From positions 15,586-79,585 of the forward strand of contig CAZCYQ010000010.1 in the NCBI GenBank assembly GCA_964503085.1: 64,000 bases of DNA. Direction: 5' to 3'. A program made the position numbers and the translations under genes. Every line of letters begins with the position of its first letter. Position 1 is the stretch's first letter. Source of the DNA: Bin80 sp964503085 (lineage in GTDB: Bacteria; Bacteroidota; Rhodothermia; Rhodothermales; Bin80). Positions 25,199 to 35,109 of this stretch are shown piece after piece. The notes under the pieces were generated by a model that worked only from the letters and a program-made list of their open reading frames with translations, made no database searches and had not been told where the DNA came from.

Positions 25199-26093
25199 GG
25201 AGGTGGCGACCGCCGACTGCCGTAATGCTGCCCGCGGCCACCAGAATCATACCAATCACAGATAGGACATTTGGGTAGTCGCCAAATATCAGTATTCCCC
25301 AGCCCGCAGCGAACAGAATCTGAACATAGCTGAGCCCCATTGCTTTTGATGTCTGAACCCGGTGCAGGCTGCGTGTGAGAAAGATCTGAGCAATATGTGT
25401 AGCTACGCCTATACCGATTAACATCAGGAACTCGACAAGAGAGGGAGCGGCTATGTCAGCGACTACGAACGGGATGCATGCAAAGGTGGATACGAAGGAG
25501 AAATAGAAAACGATAACAGATGCATGATCTGTTCGGCGTAGCTTACGGACGCTCACAAAGGCAAGCGCAGCCAGAAGCGCCCCCAAGAGGCCTACTGCAA
25601 CTGAGGGTAGGTGCTGCTCATTCGCAACACCGCTAAATATAAACTCGGGTTGTACCACACAGATGACGCCAACAATGCAAGCGAGTAATCCGATGATTGT
25701 AGGTATCGACAGGTGTTCCCGAAGCAGGATGGCTGCAATTACAGCCGCAAGGCAGGGGGAGGTGTAAAAGAGTACTGTTGCTTCTGCCAGAGGAAGGGTG
25801 ATAAGCGTCCAGAAGAAGCACATCAATGCTCCAAATCCTGTAAGCCCCCGAAAGATCAATAACTTTTTGTTGACTCCCCACAGAGGAATGCCAACGATTC
25901 GTACCCACCAGTAGCCCAATATTGCTCCGACTCCACTCCTGAAAAACACAATCTGCCCGGTTGGTATGGTGTACGCAACGAGTTTTGCCATCAAGGACAT
26001 GAGGCTGAAGAAGAACACGGCTACGATCATGTATCGTAACCCGGCCGGAATCCAGATGGATCGCTGGCTGGCCGACACCTTGATGGATGGCAT
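25158..26093 (-). CDS. EamA/DMT-superfamily transporter
   Basis: A 311-aa integral membrane protein with about ten hydrophobic helices and two EamA repeats (about 20-155 and 175-300). Typical features are PTGQIVFFRSGVGAILG in the first repeat and SKAMGLSYVQILFAAGWG with FGDYPNVLSVIGMILVAAG in the second. Members export metabolites or amino acids; the substrate is not predictable. It is convergent with parE and shares 41 bp with its 3' end. Confidence 0.88.
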   Translation of the reverse strand: MPSIKVSASQRSIWIPAGLRYMIVAVFFFSLMSLMAKLVAYTIPTGQIVFFRSGVGAILGYWWVRIVGIPLWGVNKKLLIFRGLTGFGALMCFFWTLITLPLAEATVLFYTSPCLAAVIAAILLREHLSIPTIIGLLACIVGVICVVQPEFIFSGVANEQHLPSVAVGLLGALLAALAFVSVRKLRRTDHASVIVFYFSFVSTFACIPFVVADIAAPSLVEFLMLIGIGVATHIAQIFLTRSLHRVQTSKAMGLSYVQILFAAGWGILIFGDYPNVLSVIGMILVAAGSITAVGGRHLPKHPGPPPNTHSP

Positions 26094-26256
26094 ATTAGAG
26101 CGACGAAAATCTAGTCCACACTGATTGTCCGAAATGGGTCAATTCTCGAGTGCGGGCAGACACATCTGACCGGTAAGCCATAGTGATCACTGTTGATGTT
26201 CGCGGTGATTCAGGGTGGTCCGGGCGTATGAGAAACGTGTGGAGCTTTCCAGATGC

Positions 26257-27279
26257 TCACACAGTGATCGTATCAAGTAGACGATCAACTAGATCAGTCA
26301 CCGTAATGCCGTCCGCCTCAGCGTTAAAATTAGCTATGACTCGGTGACGAAGTACTGCGGTAGCCAATGCCTGGACATCGCTAATCAAGGGGGTCAACCG
26401 CCCATCCATTGCAGCCAATGCTTTTGCTCCAAGTATCAGGTACTGCGAAGCCCGAGGACCCGCCCCATAGGCGATGTAATTATTAACAAAGTCCGGTGCG
26501 CCTTCGCGATTAGGGCGAGTGTTGGCGACCAGACGCACAGCATACTCAATCACATTGTTAGCAACTGGGAGCTGGCGAACGAGATCCTGATAGCTGAGTA
26601 ACTCAGATTGGGACATGGCTGGCTGAACGATCGCTGTTTGTGCTGTTGTTGTTGAGCGAACCACTTCCACTTCCTGGTCAAAGGAGGGGTAGTCGAGCCA
26701 AAGGTTCAGCATAAACCGATCAAGTTGTGCCTCGGGCAGCGGGTACGTACCTTCCTGTTCAATAGGGTTCTGTGTGGCCAGAACAAAGAACGGTTCATCC
26801 AGTGAGAATGTGGTTCCACCAGCGGTTACGCGGTGTTCTTGCATGGCCTCCAGGAGTGCAGCCTGTGTTTTTGGGGGCGTGCGGTTCACTTCATCTGCCA
26901 AAACAACATTGGCAAAAATAGGCCCCTTGACAAATCGAAATACACGCTTGCCTGTCCGGCGATCTTCTTCAATTATCTCGGTGCCTGTGATATCGCCGGG
27001 CATCAGGTCAGGAGTAAACTGAATTCTTGTAAAATCCAGTTCCAGTGCCTTTGCCAGCGTGCGGATGAGGAGCGTCTTTGCAAGCCCAGGTACACCTATG
27101 AGTAAGACGTGTCCTCGAGCCAATAGACATACCAGAACATCTCGTATGATCTCTTTTTGTCCGACAATGATCTTCGAAATCTCTCTCTCCAGACGCTTAC
27201 ACGCTACCGGTAAGGCTTCCGCGAGTGCAGGGTAAGCTGCTTCCGGTTGCGAGTCCCCGCTGCTGACTGCTCTTGCCAT
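26257..27279 (-). CDS. MoxR-family AAA+ ATPase
   Basis: A 340-aa AAA+ protein with Walker A GVPGLAKT (about residue 63), Walker B VLADEVNRTPPKTQAALLEA, sensor 1 FFVLATQNPIEQEGTYPLPE, and the lid domain after residue 230. MoxR proteins act as chaperones that assemble or activate partner proteins, often with VWA-domain proteins. None lies directly next to it here. It starts 6 bp after surA ends on the same strand, so it is the last gene of the periplasmic-folding operon. Confidence 0.93.
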   Translation of the reverse strand: MARAVSSGDSQPEAAYPALAEALPVACKRLEREISKIIVGQKEIIRDVLVCLLARGHVLLIGVPGLAKTLLIRTLAKALELDFTRIQFTPDLMPGDITGTEIIEEDRRTGKRVFRFVKGPIFANVVLADEVNRTPPKTQAALLEAMQEHRVTAGGTTFSLDEPFFVLATQNPIEQEGTYPLPEAQLDRFMLNLWLDYPSFDQEVEVVRSTTTAQTAIVQPAMSQSELLSYQDLVRQLPVANNVIEYAVRLVANTRPNREGAPDFVNNYIAYGAGPRASQYLILGAKALAAMDGRLTPLISDVQALATAVLRHRVIANFNAEADGITVTDLVDRLLDTITV

Positions 27280-27285
27280 GAAATG

Positions 27286-28662
27286 TTAGTTACCAGCTGT
27301 TGTGTTATCAATTGTTGAACTCATGTCAGAGGCAGCGCCACGCAGCTCAACAAACACATCCTCTCTCAAGAGATCTAACCAGCGACGCATTTCTTCTGCG
27401 CGCTTGGTTTCCAGTGCCAGACTCTCTATGCGGGCGTAATCAGTCTCAATATCGACCCGGTGCGTAGGAACCTTGCGCTGGAGAAGCACGATGTGCCAAG
27501 CCTGATTTCCATCTAGCAGCGTTACTTCTGCAGGTTGACTGATCTCTCCAATATCCAATGTATCGGTGGTCGCTTTCCAGTCAGCCCCAAGAGCGTCCAC
27601 GAAAAGATCCCGCTCACCTGTAGAGGGGTCCATTACACGCCCACCAATCTCGGCAGAGATCTCCTCCTCTGAGTGGCGCCTTGCAATGAGTTCAAACGGA
27701 ATATCGAATGTAAGAATCGAATCGCGGAGCGTGGTAAGTTCTGAGATAGCGTCAGTTGGATCTGACCTTGATCGGTCAATATTAATAAGAATATGACTAA
27801 AATCAACCACATCGCCTACCCGCTCATTGACACGAAGTATGTGATAGCCAAAGGGACTCTTGAATGGTTGAGAGAGTTCTCCTAGATCAATTCTTGCAGC
27901 GATGGCAGCGAACTCGGGGACCAGATCACCTAAAGCCATACTCTCATATCGTCCACCAGTCTGAGCAGATCCAATATCCTCCGAGTACTTCCTAGCCAGG
28001 TTTTCAAGCGTACTCACACCAGTAACGATAGAATCTCGTATTACCCCAATAATTTCAAGTGCTTCCTGTTCCGCCTCGGGCAGAACATCTGGATACTTCA
28101 CTACATGGGAAACGCGCACGATAGGAGGGAGCACCGGCAGGGAGTCGGTCGGGAACTGCGCGAACCATTCTCTAACCTCAGTGGGGGTAATCCGAAGGCT
28201 CCGCATTTTTGTGCTTTGAAACTGTTCGGAAAGAATCTGATCTCGAATCTGGTCCCGTAGATCGGCCCGGATCTGAACGAGGCTTTTGCCGTAAAGCTCT
28301 TCCAGCCTGATTTGGCTACCCAGTTGCTGGATCATGCCGTCAATGCGTTGACTCAACGACTGATCTACCTGATCTTCGGTGATAACAATATTTGTGTCCC
28401 GTCGGGCATGTTCGGCGAGTACAGACTGATCTATTAGTTGCTGGAGGGTTTGGTACCAAACATCGTCACTGTATTCCAGTCCCTGTTGCTGTACAACGCT
28501 CGTCACGATGCCGTCAATCTCCGATTTTAGGATAATCTTGTTCTCACCGACAATAGCGACGATCTCATCTACAACGCTCTCCTGTGCCAGACCTTGATAA
28601 TGGGGCACCAGCAGCAAGACGATAAGAGCGATTAGTCGTCCGAACCTAATATTTTGAGGCAT
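27286..28662 (-). CDS. surA: Periplasmic peptidyl-prolyl isomerase/chaperone, SurA type
   Basis: A 458-aa protein with a signal peptide (ALIVLLLVPHYQGLAQ), a SurA N-terminal helical domain (VDEIVAIVGENKIILKSEID), and two parvulin domains at about 175-285 and 290-400. The first is well formed (VRVSHVV, SEDIGSAQTGGRYE, PFKSPFGYHILRV); the second is more divergent. It escorts unfolded outer-membrane proteins. It is third in an operon after two related isomerase-like genes and before moxR. Confidence 0.9.
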   Translation of the reverse strand: MPQNIRFGRLIALIVLLLVPHYQGLAQESVVDEIVAIVGENKIILKSEIDGIVTSVVQQQGLEYSDDVWYQTLQQLIDQSVLAEHARRDTNIVITEDQVDQSLSQRIDGMIQQLGSQIRLEELYGKSLVQIRADLRDQIRDQILSEQFQSTKMRSLRITPTEVREWFAQFPTDSLPVLPPIVRVSHVVKYPDVLPEAEQEALEIIGVIRDSIVTGVSTLENLARKYSEDIGSAQTGGRYESMALGDLVPEFAAIAARIDLGELSQPFKSPFGYHILRVNERVGDVVDFSHILINIDRSRSDPTDAISELTTLRDSILTFDIPFELIARRHSEEEISAEIGGRVMDPSTGERDLFVDALGADWKATTDTLDIGEISQPAEVTLLDGNQAWHIVLLQRKVPTHRVDIETDYARIESLALETKRAEEMRRWLDLLREDVFVELRGAASDMSSTIDNTTAGN

Positions 28663-28772
28663 GCGAAGAGCTACAATGGAGGTGTACAGTGAACTCTGCT
28701 ATAACGGATGGCATGCGACAATTAGTGGGCGCTGCCGGGGAGGCACGGAATAAAGAATTGTATCCTCACCAA

Positions 28773-29621
28773 TCACCTGATTTCTATATCCTCACCGGAC
28801 TCGGCCTGCGCGCGTAGAGCCTGAACGCTACGCGCATAGTTCTGTTTCCTGATATGGATGATCAACTGCTGCTGGACGATGTCACTGACCCAGTGTAATT
28901 CTGGAATCGAGCCCGCAGGTACGCGATCTATCACCTGCAGGAAGTGATATTCATCATCAACTCCGATTATTCGGGGCTGCGCTCCTTCTATGGTACTTTG
29001 CAAAAGTGCTCGAACCTCAGGCTGGCTGTTAAAGAGTTTGGCCTCGGGGAAATAATTCTGATTCAGGGCATGCTGATCCGGTGGTGAGATGTCGAACCGA
29101 TCAATCAAAACAGTAAAAACAGAATCTGCATTTTCATCCGGGGTCTGTAGGAGAATACTTCTGGCCAGTCTGAGAGAATCCAGACTTGGATTGACGAGAT
29201 AGCGGATGTGCACGAACGGTTCAAGCAAACGTAAATATTCCTTGTTGCGCTCATAGTAGTCCACCATTTCGGTCTGAGGAACTTCGTTGGTGTCCTGATC
29301 CTGATATTCAGAGATGAGTGCTTCAATGAGGACGGCACGGGTACTCTCGTTCAGGCGGTATTGTATGTTCTCTCGGGCAGACAACCGCAATCGGAGCGCT
29401 TCCTGATACAGGAGTTCATCGGTGATCCATTGATCAATGATCAATTGGCGTGCATTACTGGTATCTGGACCGATCGCCAGGCCAGCTAGGCGGGCGTCAA
29501 TATCCGCTTGTAAGAGGTAAGCGTCACCCACCCTGGCAACGAAATCATCGGGAGGATCCAGTTGTTGGCATGCAGCAGTTGCAACCAACAGCAGGACACA
29601 CGCCCTAAGCGGGTTACTCAT
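28773..29621 (-). CDS. SurA-like lipoprotein (divergent peptidyl-prolyl isomerase relative)
   Basis: A 282-aa protein with a lipoprotein signal (LRACVLLLVATAACQQ). Its N-terminal half matches the helical chaperone part of SurA/PpiD (FVARVGDAYLLQADIDARLA, ITDELLYQEALRLRLSARE). The parvulin part is degenerate: only VHIRYLVNPS and the C-terminal YHFLQVIDRVPAGSIP resemble it, so isomerase activity is doubtful. The start and the upstream gene's stop share one base (TAATG). It is probably an outer-membrane-anchored chaperone working with its two neighbours. Confidence 0.8.
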   Translation of the reverse strand: MSNPLRACVLLLVATAACQQLDPPDDFVARVGDAYLLQADIDARLAGLAIGPDTSNARQLIIDQWITDELLYQEALRLRLSARENIQYRLNESTRAVLIEALISEYQDQDTNEVPQTEMVDYYERNKEYLRLLEPFVHIRYLVNPSLDSLRLARSILLQTPDENADSVFTVLIDRFDISPPDQHALNQNYFPEAKLFNSQPEVRALLQSTIEGAQPRIIGVDDEYHFLQVIDRVPAGSIPELHWVSDIVQQQLIIHIRKQNYARSVQALRAQAESGEDIEIR

Positions 29622-31615
29622 TAATGCTGGTATGCCGTAGCCAAACGATCCGGGAAGGTTTTAACACGGTATTTTGAGCGCAATCTCGCGTGAAGGTTTT
29701 GTTCAAGCTCAACCTGAACATCGGCCATGACCTCTGTACGGGCTTCCTCAAATGTCTTAGGGCGTGGAGGCTCATTCCCGTCCATATACAGCACAAGTCG
29801 ACGACTGTGTGCAGAGAGTATTTCGGTATGCTCTCCAGCGGACAGGTTTAAGGCTCGATCATAGACACTATTGGTTTGCCCAGGAACACGCACCGTATCC
29901 AGTTGCAAATTCCAGGTCGAATCAGCGGCAATCTTCTCGACCAAATCTGCCCAGACTCTGCCTTCATCCAACCAGTCAACAGCTTCGATCAATACCGAGT
30001 CAACTGCTCCAGATATCTCCAAGAGGCGAAATCTCTCCGGCCATTGATAACGCTCGATGTTGGAGTTATAGTGATTGAGTAGGCGTAGGGTATCTGCTGA
30101 AGATGCGTTCCAGACCGAATCCTCCATGATCTTGAAGATGGTGAGTCCATCTTCAAAGTTCTCCATGATTGCTCTGAACTCTTGGTCGGATTTTTCGAGT
30201 TCAAACGAGCGGTAGGAGAGTGCTTTATCATTAAGGAACGCGTCCACATAAATCAAGGATTGTAAAACTGCTGTTGGACCATAACCAACATCATCAGCCT
30301 GTTGGGCTGCAAAGCCCGCGAACTGTTTGAGGGTATATGACGAATCTGCAAGAATAACCAAAGGCATAGCTCCTACAGAGTCAATCGCTGCCAATTCCCT
30401 CAGATATTGCTGCACCGAGTCTCTCTGAATTCCACCAAGCAGTCTGGACAGTAAAAGTGTATCAACGGAGATCGTGTAGAGTTCTCTTGATGACCGTGCT
30501 AGCGCTTCCTCTGCTTCCCGCATACGAGGAAGATTGCTGGCCAAACGTGCCAGCTCATCGTACTCTTCGTCTAGTGTCCCTAGCGAATCCACACCGTCCA
30601 GCCTGATAATGTGCAGTCCAAGCGGAGTTTCAATCACATCGGATATCTGTCCAATATTGTCCAGTGCGAATGCGGCATCATGGAAATCTTTGTCAATGTT
30701 AGGGTTTTTGTATGCGAGTGCTCCTCCGAGGTAGCCTCCGTCTGAGGCGCTGTTGGGATCCTCCGAATGCGCCCTTGCCAATTCCTCAAATGATGCTCCT
30801 CCGTCAAGCAATGCCTTCAGGCTGTCCATTTTGGCATGAACGCTAGCTGAATCAGCAGAGGTGCCTCCGAGAAACTGGGCCATGATGTGTGACAAATGAT
30901 AATCCGGCTTGGCATCCTCGCGGCCATGTACCTTGATGAGGTGATAACCATAAGCACTTCTGACCACATCCGATATCTCTCCGACCGGAGTGCCGTAAGC
31001 GGCATCCTCAAATGGTTTGATCATCTCGCCACCGCTGAATGATCCGAGGTCACCCCTGTACCCTCGTCGTGAGACTTCGCTGGAAGCTATCCGATCCTCA
31101 GATTGTCGGAATGCAAGATCACCAAAAGGAACGCCTTGAACCAATGAGTCTCGCAACGCCATAATCTTGCTCCATGCCCTGAGAGTATCTGCGGGTGAAG
31201 GTCTCCGAGGTAAGACGGCCATTATGTGACTGGCGTGAACGAATTCTTTGCGCTTATCGTAGAGATCCTCTACCATGGGAGTAACGACCTCATTGTCTAT
31301 CAGGTAGGGCTTGGCGAAGGATGCACGATACTGGTTGATTTCGGCCTGAATTTCTGGATGGTCAAAGTAACCAGCGGCTTCCGCCTCTTTGAGTTTAATG
31401 AGGAAGTTGACGTAACGCCTTAAAAAATCGGAGTACTCTGGCAATGAATCTTTACTTGCAATCTCTGCGTTCCCGACAGTTTTGGCATATTCGCGCTCGA
31501 AATCTGCTAAGGTGAAAGCTTCACCATCAATTTCTGCTACTACGATGTCCTGCGCAAAGACAATAGGAGTTGAGAGCATTGCTGCAATCAAGGCAATGCA
31601 GCGTGCAGTTTTCAT
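29621..31615 (-). CDS. Periplasmic peptidyl-prolyl isomerase, PpiD/SurA-like, two parvulin domains
   Basis: A 664-aa protein with a signal peptide (IALIAAMLSTPIVFAQD). A SurA-N-like segment (EIDGEAFTLADFEREYAKTV) is followed by two parvulin domains at about 130-235 and 240-345. The second is better conserved (YHLSHIMAQ, HSEDPNSASDGGYLGG, IETPLGLHIIRLDG). A long helical C-terminal tail of about 300 residues follows, probably for substrate binding. It is the first gene of the four-gene folding operon and is divergent from gltX, with about 110 bp between them for both promoters. Confidence 0.87.
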   Translation of the reverse strand: MKTARCIALIAAMLSTPIVFAQDIVVAEIDGEAFTLADFEREYAKTVGNAEIASKDSLPEYSDFLRRYVNFLIKLKEAEAAGYFDHPEIQAEINQYRASFAKPYLIDNEVVTPMVEDLYDKRKEFVHASHIMAVLPRRPSPADTLRAWSKIMALRDSLVQGVPFGDLAFRQSEDRIASSEVSRRGYRGDLGSFSGGEMIKPFEDAAYGTPVGEISDVVRSAYGYHLIKVHGREDAKPDYHLSHIMAQFLGGTSADSASVHAKMDSLKALLDGGASFEELARAHSEDPNSASDGGYLGGALAYKNPNIDKDFHDAAFALDNIGQISDVIETPLGLHIIRLDGVDSLGTLDEEYDELARLASNLPRMREAEEALARSSRELYTISVDTLLLSRLLGGIQRDSVQQYLRELAAIDSVGAMPLVILADSSYTLKQFAGFAAQQADDVGYGPTAVLQSLIYVDAFLNDKALSYRSFELEKSDQEFRAIMENFEDGLTIFKIMEDSVWNASSADTLRLLNHYNSNIERYQWPERFRLLEISGAVDSVLIEAVDWLDEGRVWADLVEKIAADSTWNLQLDTVRVPGQTNSVYDRALNLSAGEHTEILSAHSRRLVLYMDGNEPPRPKTFEEARTEVMADVQVELEQNLHARLRSKYRVKTFPDRLATAYQH

Positions 31616-31736
31616 TGGTATACTTGGGGATTTTGAAGAAAAGTCGGTTGCACCACGGTTGACCGTAACGGTTCCCTATGAATCCATTTTAGGTCCCAGT
31701 GGGTTCTAGCGGGTTGATTCATTGTATATACCGAGA

Positions 31737-33194
31737 ATGGCAGCCATTCGCGTAAGATTTGCACCAAGTCCCACGGGTTATTTGCATATTGGCGGGCTTA
31801 GGACTGCCCTGTATTGCTATCTATTTGCACGCAGTCAGGGTGGAAAACTGGTTTTGCGTATTGAGGATACCGACCGCACTCGATTTGTCGAGGATGCGGA
31901 GGATGATATCGTTCAAATCCTGGAATGGTGCGGATTGGACGTAGATGAAAGTCCAATGCTGGGAGGGCCCTATGCGCCTTATCGTCAATCAGAGCGTCAG
32001 GACCTATATCGTAAATATGCAGAGTCATTGGTGGGATTGGGGCACGCATATTATGCCTTCGATACACCAAGCTCCATTGCAGAACTGCGCAAAAACAACA
32101 AAGCATACGATGCAAGCACCCGATTACAGATGGATAACAGTCTGACCCATCCAAAAGGAGTGGTCAGAACGCGACTGGAGTCGGGGGAGGAGAATGTTAT
32201 AAGGCTACGTGTTCCCGAGAACGTAACAGTTCAGTTTAACGACTTGATCAAAGGAGCAGTTAAGGTAGACTCCACAAATATTGACGATCAGGTCCTAGTC
32301 AAGTCAGATGGTATGCCGACCTATCATCTTGCAAACGTGGTTGATGACCATCACATGGCCATCACTCATGTTATCCGAGGCGATGAGTGGATTCCTTCAA
32401 CACCGAAGCATATTCTGCTCTACCAGGCGTTTGGCTGGCGCCCGCCTGTAATGGCACATCTGCCATTGATTCTGAGTCCGACGGGGGGGAAGCTTTCCAA
32501 AAGAAGTGCACAGCGGCAAGGCATCCCGATCAATGTACGTGATTATCTAGCACAGGGGTTTGAGCCGCAAGCCGTAGTGAATTTTCTTGCCCTTCTGGGG
32601 TGGAATCCCGGGACAGAGGATGAAGTGTTTAACCTTGATGAATTAGTGTCGGCATTTTCTCTCGAACGGGTTGGTTCCGCACCGGCAAAGTTTGACCTAG
32701 ATAAGCTGAACTGGTTCAATGCCCAGCATTTAAGACGTCTTAAGACAGGGGCGTTACTGGAACGGGTCAGGCCTTTTCTGGCAGAGCAGGGAATGGTTGT
32801 AGAGGATGCCTATTTACGTAAGGTCTGTCTTCTGGTCCATGATCGCCTGCAGCGCGCCAAGGATTTGGCCACACAATTCTCTTATTGCTTCGTAGATCCT
32901 GTCGATTATGATCCAGTGGGTGTCAAGAAGCGATGGAAATCGGATGCCGCCAGGCTAGTAAATGACTATTCTACTCGTTTGAATGCGCTAACATCGTTTA
33001 ACGAAGACGCGCTGGAATCCGAACTTCGAGATTTAGCTGCAAGCCGTGAGGTTGGGGCGGGGCGCATTATTCATCCGGTTCGACTTGCTGTGAGCGGCAC
33101 TACGGCGGGTCCGGGGTTATTTGCGCTGCTACGTGTACTCGGACAGCGCACATGCGTGCGCCGGCTGCAAAATGCAGTAACGAAGCTTGGATGA
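31737..33194 (+). CDS. gltX: Glutamyl-tRNA synthetase
   Basis: An approximately 485-aa class I aminoacyl-tRNA synthetase; a Met five codons upstream (31722) is an alternative start. It has RFAPSPTGYLHIGGLRTAL (HIGH motif), IEDTDRTR, and the KMSKS-equivalent GGKLSKRSAQR near residue 255. The C-terminal helical anticodon-binding domain is present. Because glnS is also present in the window, this enzyme is presumably discriminating and charges only tRNA(Glu). The stop overlaps the next gene's ATG. Confidence 0.95.
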   Translation: MAAIRVRFAPSPTGYLHIGGLRTALYCYLFARSQGGKLVLRIEDTDRTRFVEDAEDDIVQILEWCGLDVDESPMLGGPYAPYRQSERQDLYRKYAESLVGLGHAYYAFDTPSSIAELRKNNKAYDASTRLQMDNSLTHPKGVVRTRLESGEENVIRLRVPENVTVQFNDLIKGAVKVDSTNIDDQVLVKSDGMPTYHLANVVDDHHMAITHVIRGDEWIPSTPKHILLYQAFGWRPPVMAHLPLILSPTGGKLSKRSAQRQGIPINVRDYLAQGFEPQAVVNFLALLGWNPGTEDEVFNLDELVSAFSLERVGSAPAKFDLDKLNWFNAQHLRRLKTGALLERVRPFLAEQGMVVEDAYLRKVCLLVHDRLQRAKDLATQFSYCFVDPVDYDPVGVKKRWKSDAARLVNDYSTRLNALTSFNEDALESELRDLAASREVGAGRIIHPVRLAVSGTTAGPGLFALLRVLGQRTCVRRLQNAVTKLG

Positions 33195-33595
33195 TGGTGC
33201 TTATAGAATATCCTGAACCCTATGCTGTCGTCCGACTTTCACCTGAAGACGAGATGCCTGTCTGGGCTACACGTGGTCGTTTTACCTCAATCACCCGGGC
33301 GCCTGAAGAGCTCTCGGTGATATGTCCAGAACATTCCATTCCGTCAACGCAGCGCGCCGAACGCGGATGGTATCTGTTAGGCTGTGACGGTCCGTTCAGT
33401 TTTGATGCTGTGGGCATTCTGGCTGAACTTACAGCTGTTTTGTCCAATGCAAACATTCCGCTACTCGCCGTGGCCACATACGATACCGATTACATTTTGA
33501 CACGCGATCAGACTGCAACACGTGCAGCGCTCAAAAATGCCGGGCATGAGATAGTTTTCAGGGGTTCCCCTGAAGGGACTCCACCAAAAGAATAA
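33191..33595 (+). CDS. ACT-domain protein (CASTOR-type ACT fold)
   Basis: A protein of about 134 aa with the start at 33191 overlapping the gltX stop (ATGA). The C-terminal ACT region reads FDAVGILAELTAVLSNANIP followed by LLAVATYDTDYILTRD, and the N-terminal part (YAVVRLSPEDEMPVWATRGR) is a second half-ACT. Close relatives are small single-gene ACT proteins that bind amino acids; the ligand and role here are unknown. Confidence 0.8.
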   Translation: MMVLIEYPEPYAVVRLSPEDEMPVWATRGRFTSITRAPEELSVICPEHSIPSTQRAERGWYLLGCDGPFSFDAVGILAELTAVLSNANIPLLAVATYDTDYILTRDQTATRAALKNAGHEIVFRGSPEGTPPKE

Positions 33596-33940
33596 GCGCT
33601 ATCCAGGTTTACTATCGTAATGGATTCCTGCTAAGATATACCTCTTCCTTGTGTCTGCAAGAGACATGCCGCTCATTTGTGAAATTGGCAAAACCCTTGT
33701 ATTGATATGAAATAACCCGAGTTGGAGTCAGGAACATTCTAACGGACTAACGACTAGAAACCGACCGGCGGGGATAGGGGATAGCTTGTTTTCGCGTACC
33801 TCCAAAAAACAAGAGCGAGATGGTGCGAAGATCAGCCAATTGTCTCGCCGAAACGACTAAGATGGCTGAATTTCAGAAGCCTTAATCTGTCAATAGAATC
33901 TGTGTTCGCCGCGTATAAATAACAACTAAAGAGGCAGGTT
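33596..33940. other. Intergenic region before the polyamine-type ABC operon
   Basis: About 345 bp without a supported gene. No clear operator, riboswitch or terminator was recognised. A ribosome-binding-like AAAGAGGCAGG lies just before the TTG at 33941. The promoter of the operon should be here. Confidence 0.4.
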
Positions 33941-35089
33941 TTGACCAAAACAGGTGGACAGATTTACCGCGATACACTCAGTGACTCCATGAGTAAGCAT
34001 AGTAACGAGACCCATGTTGAGTTCAAGGGGGTCAGCAAGAGCTACGATGGCCGCACTATGGTGGTCAAGGATCTTGACCTAAGTATACGCTCAGGCGAGT
34101 TTGTAACATTACTGGGGCCATCAGGATCTGGTAAGACGACGATTCTGATGATGCTTGCCGGTTTCCAAGCTCCCACAGCAGGCGAGATATTACTTGATGG
34201 GCAACCCATTCAAGACTTGCCGGCGCGGAAGCGTGGGATTGGGATGGTTTTCCAGAACTATGCGCTTTTCCCCCATATGACTGTTGGAGCAAATCTGGCG
34301 TTTCCGTTGGAGGTGCGTCGCATGGGCGCGGAGGAACGCAGGGAGCGGGTTGAGCGGGTTTTGCGTCTGGTTCGCCTCGAGGGTTTTGCCGACCGTAAAC
34401 CAAGCCAGCTTTCCGGCGGTCAGCAGCAACGGGTAGCAATCGCAAGGGCCCTGGTCTTTGAGCCCTCATTGGTGCTGATGGACGAGCCCCTTGGGGCGCT
34501 TGATCGCAGTCTGCGTGACGAAATGCAATATGAGATACGACGTATCCATCGCACATTGGCAGTAACTGTGGTCTATGTTACACACGACCAGCAGGAAGCC
34601 ATGGTCATGTCAGACCGGATCGCAGTGCTACGTAAAGGCGTCGTGGAGCAGATTGCGGTGCCCGAGGGGCTGTACGAAGAACCCACAGGCAGTTTTGTTG
34701 CCAGTTTCATTGGTGAAAGCAACCAACTTCATGGCCGCATTCTGGGAACGTCAGAAGCGGACAATGTCTATGAAGTAGAAACAGGTGGTGAGGTAATTCA
34801 TGCGCTAAAAGTGGCACAGTGCAATGTGGGAGACGATGTCACGCTCTCAATTCGCCCTGAGCGTGTCAAGATCAATCCAGAGGCAGGTCGTTACACGAAC
34901 GAAGTAGATGCAACGGTGGAGGACCTGACGTTCCTTGGCAATCAACTGCGCGTACGCCTGGCCACATGCGGTCGGGAGGATTTCATTGCTACAATTCCGA
35001 ATATTGTGGGACATGGAGGGTGGATCACGGGAGATTCCGTTCGCCTTGGATGGACGACTGTTGATTGCCGTGCTCTCAATCACGAATAA
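33941..35089 (+). CDS. potA: Spermidine/putrescine-type ABC transporter ATP-binding protein
   Basis: A 382-aa ATPase if translation begins at the TTG at 33941, which has an AAAGAGGCAGG stretch upstream; the ATG at 33989 (366 aa) is the alternative. Walker A is GPSGSGKT, signature LSGGQQQR, Walker B LVLMDEPLGALD, and the H-loop VYVTHDQQEAM. A TOBE domain occupies the C-terminal 100 residues. The family imports spermidine, putrescine or related cations. It is the first gene of a four-gene operon with a binding lipoprotein and two permeases. Confidence 0.9.
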   Translation: MTKTGGQIYRDTLSDSMSKHSNETHVEFKGVSKSYDGRTMVVKDLDLSIRSGEFVTLLGPSGSGKTTILMMLAGFQAPTAGEILLDGQPIQDLPARKRGIGMVFQNYALFPHMTVGANLAFPLEVRRMGAEERRERVERVLRLVRLEGFADRKPSQLSGGQQQRVAIARALVFEPSLVLMDEPLGALDRSLRDEMQYEIRRIHRTLAVTVVYVTHDQQEAMVMSDRIAVLRKGVVEQIAVPEGLYEEPTGSFVASFIGESNQLHGRILGTSEADNVYEVETGGEVIHALKVAQCNVGDDVTLSIRPERVKINPEAGRYTNEVDATVEDLTFLGNQLRVRLATCGREDFIATIPNIVGHGGWITGDSVRLGWTTVDCRALNHE

Positions 35090-35109
35090 TTCTTATAAGA
35101 AGAATAGTC

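Noticed and set aside
31911..31930. TTCAAATCC resembling a tRNA T-arm.
   Set aside because: It lies within gltX and no cloverleaf or acceptor stem surrounds it.
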